Of a stretch of 64,000 nt of DNA, positions 58,927 to 64,000 are shown piece after piece. Position numbers and translations under genes: made by a program. How positions within the stretch are numbered: position 1 is the first letter of the stretch; every line of letters begins with the position of its first letter. The notes below the pieces were generated by a model, which was given only the letters and a program-made list of their open reading frames with translations, was not told where the DNA came from and made no database searches. The stretch is from contig NZ_QFRX01000001.1 of the NCBI RefSeq assembly GCF_003143935.1, forward strand, positions 5,534,924 to 5,598,923. Reading direction: 5' to 3'. Source of the DNA: Streptomyces sp. Act143 (GTDB lineage Bacteria > Actinomycetota > Actinomycetes > Streptomycetales > Streptomycetaceae).

Positions 58927-59013
58927 TCAGAACATCGGGTAGATGGTGTTGTCCTTGCGGCGCCGGCGGCGATTCCTGCGCTGCTTGAACAGGGCGGCGA
59001 GCTTGCGGAACAC
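58927..59013 (-). CDS. 28-aa basic peptide, possible SxtK/DUF5989-like remnant
   Basis: From GTG 59013, preceded by GAGGTGATC on its strand; GTG 59022 would add three residues. The sequence is FRKLAALFKQRRNR, a run of arginines, then KDNTIYPMF. The hydrophobic-plus-basic start and the IYxxF end recall DUF5989 proteins found between SxtJ-type and SGNH genes, but the membrane helix of that family is absent. The good ribosome site and position between SGNH and oxidase genes support a real small gene; the family link is weak. Confidence 0.5.
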   Translation of the reverse strand: MFRKLAALFKQRRNRRRRRKDNTIYPMF

Positions 59014-59074
59014 AGTGATCACCTCACGGTGGGAACGGGGGGCACCCCGATGGGAGAGTGGGCGGAGCTCGCGT

Positions 59075-60106
59075 TCAGGCGAGGGCGAACTCGGCGCGCA
59101 GAATGTCGGCCACGACGCGGGAACCGGTGTCCGTGTGATGCGTCTGGTCCACGAACAGCCAGGCGTCCCGCTCCGGTGAAGCCCCCAGCGCCTCGTTGAC
59201 GTCGAGGAAGGGCACGCCGTGCTGCTTGCAGACGGCGGCGAGCCGCTGGGCGTAGGCGGCGTGCACGGCCGGGTCGAGGATCTGCCGGAACAGGTTCCAC
59301 ATCTGCGCGCGCCGGCTGTAGTTCTCCTCGATGAGCAGCCGCTCCTGCTCGGTGAGACGCTTGCCGCTCCAGGAGGCCGTGGCCTGGAGGGCGAACAGCA
59401 CCCGGGCCCCGGTGGGAGCGGCGAGTTCGACGAGCCGGGCGAGATCGCGCCCGGTGGTAACGGCAGCGATGTCGATCCGCTTCTCGGGATCTGCCAGCGA
59501 CCGGTCCTCCTGCCGGGTCTCCCCGCCCAGCCGCCGGGCCGCCTGGGCCAGCCGCCCCTGGGCCCACCCCGGCTGCTTGACGCCCTGTCCGAGCGCGGGC
59601 ACACCGAGTTGCCGGAAGAACTCGCCGGAGAAGAAGAACTGGCCGTATCCGCTGTCCGCGGCGGGCAGCCCGCCGACCACGAGGTCGTTGAGACCGGAGT
59701 AGACGACGATGTCCCGTACGGCGGGCAGTTCCCCCCGGTGCATCAGGAAGAGCAGGGTCTCCTGCGTGGAGTTGAAGGCGGGCGCGGCGAGGTTGAGCCA
59801 GGGCCGGGCCGCCGGTGCCTGGGAGAGCAGGGACGGAATGGTGTGCGCGTCGTCCGTCGCCCCGAGCCCGAAGGCGGGCGAGGCCCCCAGCATCAGGCTC
59901 ACCGGACCGTCGGGCAGCTCGCCCTTGAGCGAGAACGCCCCCCGCGCCGAGACCGAGTGGCGGAAGCCTCCGGCGTCGGTGTTGATCACGGGGGAGCGGA
60001 AGCCGGGCCGGTTGAAGAACATGACGTACGGCGTCCAGCAGATGTCGCCGGTGGCGAACTCCTCGTAGTGGCGCATGTGCGGAGTCAGTCGTTTCTGCTG
60101 TTCCAC
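59075..60106 (-). CDS. SGNH/GDSL-like protein (SxtL-like)
   Basis: 343 aa from GTG 60106 (GGAGGGG upstream). Block I MLGASPAFGLGA (Ser76), block III YSGLNDLVVGG and block V FVDQTHHTDTG (Asp/His) are present in order, so the catalytic triad is intact. The N-terminus HYEEFATGDICWTPYVMFFNRPGFRSPVINTDAGGFRHS is typical of SGNH proteins beside carbamoyltransferases (SxtL). Function in those clusters is unproven: acyl or carbamoyl ester hydrolysis or transfer. Begins the minus-strand run SGNH, peptide, oxidase, carbamoyltransferase, SxtJ-like, CPSase-like. Confidence 0.85.
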   Translation of the reverse strand: MEQQKRLTPHMRHYEEFATGDICWTPYVMFFNRPGFRSPVINTDAGGFRHSVSARGAFSLKGELPDGPVSLMLGASPAFGLGATDDAHTIPSLLSQAPAARPWLNLAAPAFNSTQETLLFLMHRGELPAVRDIVVYSGLNDLVVGGLPAADSGYGQFFFSGEFFRQLGVPALGQGVKQPGWAQGRLAQAARRLGGETRQEDRSLADPEKRIDIAAVTTGRDLARLVELAAPTGARVLFALQATASWSGKRLTEQERLLIEENYSRRAQMWNLFRQILDPAVHAAYAQRLAAVCKQHGVPFLDVNEALGASPERDAWLFVDQTHHTDTGSRVVADILRAEFALA

Positions 60107-60182
60107 TGGTTCCCCTCCGAGCAGACGGTGAGCCTTGACCGGCGGCCGGGCCCGGATCGCGGTCCGGCCGGCCTCCCGGGGC

Positions 60183-61400
60183 TCAGAGACCGTGCTCGGG
60201 CCCGCTAGAGAGGTGCTCGAAGGTCGTCGGAGAAGTGGGAACGGGTACCGGGGGCGCGGCCGGAGGCCGCGGGGCGGGGACGCGGACGACGAGGACGAAC
60301 CAGCCGTCGACGCTCTCGGTGCGCAGACTGCCGCCGAGCTGCCCGGCGCGCGCCGCCATGTGATCGAGCCCGCTGCCCCCGTGCTGCGACTCGGACGCGA
60401 CATGGGGGCCGTCGGCGGAGGCCGGTCCGCTCACACCGTCGTTGGCCACGGTGAGTTCGAGCTGCCGCAGTGGTCCGTCGGAAGTCGTCGCCAGGCTGAT
60501 CCGGCACCGGGTGGCCCGGCTGTGCCGCAGCATGTTGGTGACCGCTTCGCGCAGCACCACCGCGAGCACTTTGCCGACCCGTGGTTCGATGTGCTGGAAG
60601 TCGCCCTCGGTCGTCATCTCGATGCCCGCCGAGTCGAGCACGCGCATGCTGAGCTCGAACTCGTCGAGCAGGCGCAGGGAACGTCTGCCGTGCACCACGG
60701 TGCGTACGTCGGCGAGGGCGGCGCGGGTGATCGCCAGTGATTCGGAGAGTTCCTGGCGTGCCTGGGCGTCGTCCTTGCCGATCAGCCGGTTCGCCAGCTC
60801 GGTCTTGAGCGTGATGGCGGACAGGCTGTAGCTGAACAGGTCGTGCAGGTCCTGGGTGAACCGCACACGTTCCCGGGACACCGCCACCCAGGCGGACTCC
60901 TCGCGCCTCCAGTGCAGTTCGGTGACGAGATCGACCAGCCGGCTCAGCGCGGTGGTGATCAGACCGATGGACGCGCAGGACAGCACCATGAAGGCGGCGG
61001 TGAAGAGGTCGTCCCCGGTGGCCAGCGCGGTGACGAGGACGGCCGTGTTGATCGCGCCGAACAGCACGTACGACAACTTGGCGCGCAGCAGCACCGTGCA
61101 GGCCCCGGCGAGAAAGCCGGCCAGGGCGCCCGACTGGTGGCCGAGGAACAGCACCGGGGTGACGGAGAGCAGGGCCTGGAGGGCCAGCGTCCAGGGGAAG
61201 CGCCGGTTGACGATCTGGAGGCGGCCGCGGACCGAAGGCGAACAGTGCGCCATCTGCAGGGCGTAACAGCAGCTCACGACGGCGGAGGAGAGGATGAGCC
61301 CCTGCGGGGTGTGCGAGACCTTGATCAGGTTTGCCACGCCGATGACGGCGAATCCGGCCAGGATGACCGACATGAGGGTCACGGCGTACTTAGGGGGCAT
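60183..61400 (-). CDS. DesK/NarX-type sensor histidine kinase
   Basis: 405 aa from ATG 61400. Four to six N-terminal hydrophobic segments to about residue 155, then the HisKA_3 dimerisation region FTQDLHDLFSYSLSAITLK with phospho-acceptor His186, and a HATPase domain: LREAVTNMLRHSRATRC (N box) and GGSGLDHMAARAGQLGGSL (G2 box). It is the only histidine kinase in the island and is probably paired with the response regulator 10.4 kb away, although an off-island partner is possible. It lies at the right edge of the island, 270 nt inside the attachment-like repeat. The C-terminal 30 residues are proline-rich. Confidence 0.9.
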   Translation of the reverse strand: MPPKYAVTLMSVILAGFAVIGVANLIKVSHTPQGLILSSAVVSCCYALQMAHCSPSVRGRLQIVNRRFPWTLALQALLSVTPVLFLGHQSGALAGFLAGACTVLLRAKLSYVLFGAINTAVLVTALATGDDLFTAAFMVLSCASIGLITTALSRLVDLVTELHWRREESAWVAVSRERVRFTQDLHDLFSYSLSAITLKTELANRLIGKDDAQARQELSESLAITRAALADVRTVVHGRRSLRLLDEFELSMRVLDSAGIEMTTEGDFQHIEPRVGKVLAVVLREAVTNMLRHSRATRCRISLATTSDGPLRQLELTVANDGVSGPASADGPHVASESQHGGSGLDHMAARAGQLGGSLRTESVDGWFVLVVRVPAPRPPAAPPVPVPTSPTTFEHLSSGPEHGL

Positions 61401-61669
61401 CAATGCTGTGCACCAACGCCCCGCTCCCTGGAGGGGGAGGGTCTGGACGACGCCGACTCGGCGGAGATCCCACTGGGACGTGTCTTCAGGTCTGCCGGGA
61501 GCGACGTTCCTAACACGTGGGGGGCCTCGCGTTTCTGGTGTGAGGAGTGCGGTATGAACACGCCACTTACCTTTGCCCAGCCAGAGACATGACAAAACGG
61601 AATCGAGTCCGTCTCCTCGCTGTTGCGAGGGTTTCGTAGCCGGAGTCGGGCCCAACCGGTATGCGTTCC
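61401..61669. other. right margin of the island, no gene seen
   Basis: Leader of the histidine kinase and spacer to the pmt gene. It includes a small hairpin (CCTCGC 61615-61620 with GCGAGG 61625-61630) and then the tRNA-like remnant. No integrase fragment or other coding sequence is visible. Confidence 0.5.
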
Positions 61670-61700
61670 AGGTCTCGGGTTCGCGTCCCGAGGGCGGCTC
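61670..61700 (+). repeat. right attachment-like repeat (attR): tRNA-Thr 3' remnant
   Basis: 31 nt matching 25931-25961 at 28 positions, same orientation. It keeps the T-stem (TCGGG/CCCGA) and the acceptor strand GGGCGGC. ATGCGT (61661-61666) upstream also matches the tRNA anticodon-stem strand. The remnant's last two bases overlap the pmt stop codon (61699-61701). There is no 5' tRNA half, so it is not a tRNA gene. Confidence 0.7.
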
Positions 61701-63369
61701 AGATCCAGGTCTCCAGCCACATCCGCGCATGCCAGTCCGCGTACGGAATCGTCTGGCCGGTGTAGATCGGGAAGAAGTAGATGAAGTTCCAGGCGATGAG
61801 CAGGACGACCACACCGGCGGCGATCGCGCCCCGGGTGCGGCGCGCCTCCGTCGACTCCGGTGGGCCCAGCAGGGCGGCCAGCATCATCGTGACGGCCAGG
61901 CACAGGTACGGGACGAGGACGACGGCGTAGAACGAGAAGACCGTGCGGTCCTGGTAGAGGAACCAGGGGAGGTACCCGGCGGCCACCCCGCAGAGGACGG
62001 CGCCGGCGCGCCAGTCGCGGCGCAGGGCCCAGCGGTGGAGCAGGTAGGCGAGGGCGGCGCAGGCCGTCCACCACAGGGCCGGGGTACCCAGGGCCAGGAT
62101 CGCCTGGGAGCAGTCCGTCGCCGCGCGGCAGCCGTCCGTGCCCGGTTTCGGGGACTCGTAGTGGAACAGCACCGGGCGGCCCAGGACCAGCCAACTCCAC
62201 GGGTTCGACTCGTACTTGTGGAAGGAGTCCAGGTGCACGTTGAACTGGTAGACGCCGTACTCGTAGTGCCACAGGCTGCGCAGCGGGGCCGGTATCCAGG
62301 ACCAGGTGCCGCCGCGGGCGTCCGCCCAGTGGCGGCCGTAGCCGGCGGAGGAGCGGAACCAGCCGGTCCAGGTGGCCAGGTAGGTCACCGCGGCCACCGG
62401 GACCAGGGACAGCAGTGACCAGCCCGCATCCTTGCGCAGGACCGCCCGGTAGGGGCGGGGCGCTCCCGCGATCCGGCGGGCGCCGACGTCCCACAGCAGG
62501 GTCAGGGCCACGAAGAAGGCCAGGAAGTACAGGCCGTTCCACTTGGCAGAGGACGCCAGCCCCAGGCAGACGCCTGCCCCGAGGCGCCAGGGGCGCAGCC
62601 CTGCTCCCGCGCGGGCGGCGGTGCGGGCGTCCGGGCGTACGCCGCCGTCCCGGTCGTCGGGCGGCAGGGCTGACGCGAGCCGGGACCGGGTCGTGTCCCG
62701 GTCGATGAGCAGGCAGCCGAACGCCGCCAGGGCGAAGAACATGACGACCAGGTCGAGCAGCGCGGTGCGGCTCATGACGTAGTGCAGGCCGTCCAGCGCC
62801 ATCAGCGTGCCCGCCAGGCAGCCCAGCAGCGTCGAGCGGAACAGGCGGCGGCCGATGCGGCACAGCATCAGCACCGACAGCGTGCCCAGGACCGCCGTCA
62901 TGAAGCGCCAGCCGAACGGGTCGAGGCCGAACATCCATTCACCGGCCGCGATCACCCACTTGCCCGCGGGCGGGTGGGCGACGAACACCCCCGGGTCGGA
63001 GAGCGGGATCACCTGCGGGTCGGCCAGGATCTGCGGGTCGGCGATCTTGCGGTCCGGCCAGGTGCCCTCGTATCCGAGGCGCAGCAGCGACCAGGCGTCC
63101 TTGGCGTAGTACGTCTCGTCGAAGACGACCGCGTGCGGACTGCCCAGGCGCCAGAAACGCAGCACTCCGGCCAGGGCCGCCACCAGCAGGGGGCCGGCCC
63201 AGCCCGACCAGCGGGCGAAGGGGGTGGGGAAGGGGGCGGTCAGGCGGTCTCGCAGGGAGGCCACGGGGCGGGGCGCGTAGCCGAAGCGGCGCAGGTGCTG
63301 CTGCCAGGGAACCGGTGCGGGGGCGGGGGCGTCGCGTCGTGCCGCCACGAGCGCGTTCTCGTCGGTCAC
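61699..63369 (-). CDS. pmt: protein O-mannosyltransferase (dolichyl/polyprenyl-phosphate-mannose type)
   Basis: 556 aa from GTG 63369. The GT39 family is recognised by RLGSPHAVVFDETYYAKDAWSLLRLGYEG with the catalytic DE in the first extracytoplasmic loop, DPGVFVAHPPAGKWVIAAGEWMFG, ALDGLHYVMSRTALLDLVVMFF, and about 10-11 membrane helices. It transfers mannose from polyprenyl phosphate to Ser/Thr of secreted proteins in the Sec pathway. It starts inside the stop of the preceding small membrane gene (GTGA overlap) and ends at the island boundary, converging on the tRNA side. Confidence 0.93.
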   Translation of the reverse strand: MTDENALVAARRDAPAPAPVPWQQHLRRFGYAPRPVASLRDRLTAPFPTPFARWSGWAGPLLVAALAGVLRFWRLGSPHAVVFDETYYAKDAWSLLRLGYEGTWPDRKIADPQILADPQVIPLSDPGVFVAHPPAGKWVIAAGEWMFGLDPFGWRFMTAVLGTLSVLMLCRIGRRLFRSTLLGCLAGTLMALDGLHYVMSRTALLDLVVMFFALAAFGCLLIDRDTTRSRLASALPPDDRDGGVRPDARTAARAGAGLRPWRLGAGVCLGLASSAKWNGLYFLAFFVALTLLWDVGARRIAGAPRPYRAVLRKDAGWSLLSLVPVAAVTYLATWTGWFRSSAGYGRHWADARGGTWSWIPAPLRSLWHYEYGVYQFNVHLDSFHKYESNPWSWLVLGRPVLFHYESPKPGTDGCRAATDCSQAILALGTPALWWTACAALAYLLHRWALRRDWRAGAVLCGVAAGYLPWFLYQDRTVFSFYAVVLVPYLCLAVTMMLAALLGPPESTEARRTRGAIAAGVVVLLIAWNFIYFFPIYTGQTIPYADWHARMWLETWI

Positions 63370-63734
63370 GTGGTGCGTTTTCCGTCGGTGGCGGGATGGT
63401 GCGGTGACGCGACCGGGACCGTGCCCGACGTGAACCCCGGCCGCGGGGCCCCGTCGGCGGCGGAGCGGCTCGGGAGCGGCTCGGCGGAGGTGGCGGGGCG
63501 GCGGTCGGGTGCCGTGGGGCCGCTCTGGGCGAAGGAGTTCGGCAGGGTCATCAGGACGGCACCGAGTCCGGCGATCGTCAGCGCCGAGGCGGTGGCCATC
63601 CAGGCCCTGCGGGTCCGCTGCCGGGCGCGGACGGCCGCGTACAGGCGCCGGCGGTGCCGGTCCTCGTACCCCGTCCCCTCCTGGCCGTGGCCCTCGCGCA
63701 TCATGCTCGCCAGCTCCTGCTCGAAGTGCTCCAT
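63366..63734 (-). CDS. small single-helix membrane protein, possible anti-sigma factor
   Basis: 122 aa from ATG 63734. The N-terminal half is cytoplasmic and charged (FEQELASMMREGHGQEGTGYEDRHRRRLYAAVRARQRTRRAW), then a helix MATASALTIAGLGAVLMTLPNSF, then a Pro/Ser/Ala-rich outer tail. Located directly after a sigma factor gene on the same strand, it has the layout of a membrane anti-sigma factor, but no zinc motif (HxxxCxxC) is present. Coupled to pmt. Confidence 0.75.
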   Translation of the reverse strand: MEHFEQELASMMREGHGQEGTGYEDRHRRRLYAAVRARQRTRRAWMATASALTIAGLGAVLMTLPNSFAQSGPTAPDRRPATSAEPLPSRSAADGAPRPGFTSGTVPVASPHHPATDGKRTT

Positions 63735-63755
63735 GGCTCCTTCTCCACCCGCCCT

Positions 63756-64000
63756 TCACTCCGCCGACGAGACCGATGTCGGCACCGGTTCCGCCGCCTC
63801 CGCCATCAGCCGCCGCAGCCGTGCGACCCCCCGCGCCGTGAGCGAGCGCGCGGTGCCCAGCGGGCAGCCCAGCACCTCCGCCACCTGCTGCTCGGGCAGG
63901 TCCTGGTAGTAGCGCAGCACCACCGCGGCCCGCTGCCGTGCCGGGAGCTGCGCCAGCATGGCCTCCAGCCGGGTCCGTTCGTCCACGGCGGCGGTCTCGT
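63756..64000 (-). CDS. ECF/SigE-family RNA polymerase sigma factor, 5' end beyond window
   Basis: Only the C-terminal 80 or so codons are inside the window. The visible part is sigma region 4: RLEAMLAQLPARQRAAVVLRYYQDLPEQQVAEVLGCPLGTARSLTARGVARLRRLM, a clear helix-turn-helix with the SigE-family wording LRYYxDLxExQVAxxLGC. The upstream region 2 lies past position 64000. It is followed 21 nt later by the small membrane protein gene. Confidence 0.92.
   Translation of the reverse strand, partial: ETAAVDERTRLEAMLAQLPARQRAAVVLRYYQDLPEQQVAEVLGCPLGTARSLTARGVARLRRLMAEAAEPVPTSVSSAE

Noticed and set aside
54645..58988. 1447-codon plus-strand frame opposite the carbamoyltransferase and oxidase genes
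   Set aside because: No start signal, Val/Arg/Gly/Gln-rich; the minus-strand genes have full catalytic motifs.
61661..61700. A second tRNA gene at the right boundary
   Set aside because: Only the 3' T-arm and acceptor strand are present; no D-arm, anticodon loop or 5' acceptor strand, so a tRNA 3' remnant.
1..64000. CRISPR array, insertion sequence or phage genes
   Set aside because: No regularly spaced repeats of 25-40 nt with unique spacers, no transposase or integrase motif found in any frame I read.

Overview
The window is high-GC actinobacterial DNA, almost certainly Streptomyces: GTG and TTG starts are common, genes are coupled by ATGA/GTGA overlaps, rare TTA codons appear only in accessory genes, and the left third carries hallmark genes (bldG, K+-independent hppA, topA with a lysine tail, an MFS-thymidylate kinase fusion) in an order I recall from S. 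coelicolor (about SCO3540-SCO3557).

Layout. (1) 1-25.9 kb is conserved chromosome: a Tad/Flp-type pilus or secretion cluster with its convergent DEAH helicase, bldG and its RsbW-like partner, hppA, a lipoprotein, a methyltransferase, a membrane Ser/Thr kinase, topA, the tmk fusion, holB and a secreted alpha/beta hydrolase, ending at tRNA-Thr(CGT), 25887-25960. (2) 25.96-61.70 kb is an insert of about 35.7 kb. The last 31 nt of the tRNA region recur (28/31) as a direct repeat at 61670-61700, so it looks like a genomic island inserted at the tRNA 3' end; I see no integrase. (3) 61.7-64.0 kb returns to chromosome: protein O-mannosyltransferase, a small membrane protein and a truncated ECF/SigE-type sigma factor.

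The island is one biosynthetic gene cluster. Its core (27.2-33.8 kb) is a compact operon for a reduced aromatic type II polyketide: ACP, KS-alpha, CLF, second ACP, C9-type ketoreductase, di-domain aromatase/cyclase, ActIV-like metallo-beta-lactamase-fold cyclase and a phosphopantetheinyl transferase. A KAS III, a free acyltransferase and the second ACP suggest a non-acetate starter unit. An ActVI-ORF1-like dehydrogenase and a two-component flavin monooxygenase (ActVA-ORF5/ActVB or AlnT/AlnH type) point to a pyranonaphthoquinone. A pseudouridine-phosphate glycosidase homologue (AlnA-like) with a HAD phosphatase (AlnB-like) points to C-ribosylation as in alnumycin. Three paralogous beta-rich proteins (DUF6081-like, one secreted) accompany these.

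The right part of the island adds what I would not expect in an alnumycin-type pathway: a TobZ/SxtI-like carbamoyltransferase, a 52-aa SxtJ-like membrane peptide, a tiny basic peptide possibly of the SxtK/DUF5989 type, an SGNH/GDSL (SxtL-like) protein, a 769-aa haem-oxygenase-like metalloenzyme, and a carbamoyl-phosphate-synthase-like protein that lacks ATP-grasp metal ligands. The predicted product is a C-ribosylated, probably carbamoylated, alkyl-primed pyranonaphthoquinone; this is inference.

Regulation: a SARP (TTA codon 69), a NarL-type response regulator and a distant DesK-type kinase, and a MarR repressor. SARP-like heptamers (TCGAnnn, 11-bp period) lie in several intergenic regions. 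A near-identical MarR palindrome lies at the MFS exporter/marR divergence and over the start of the F420-reductase/hemerythrin-aldo-keto reductase operon, suggesting a quinone-response self-resistance regulon.
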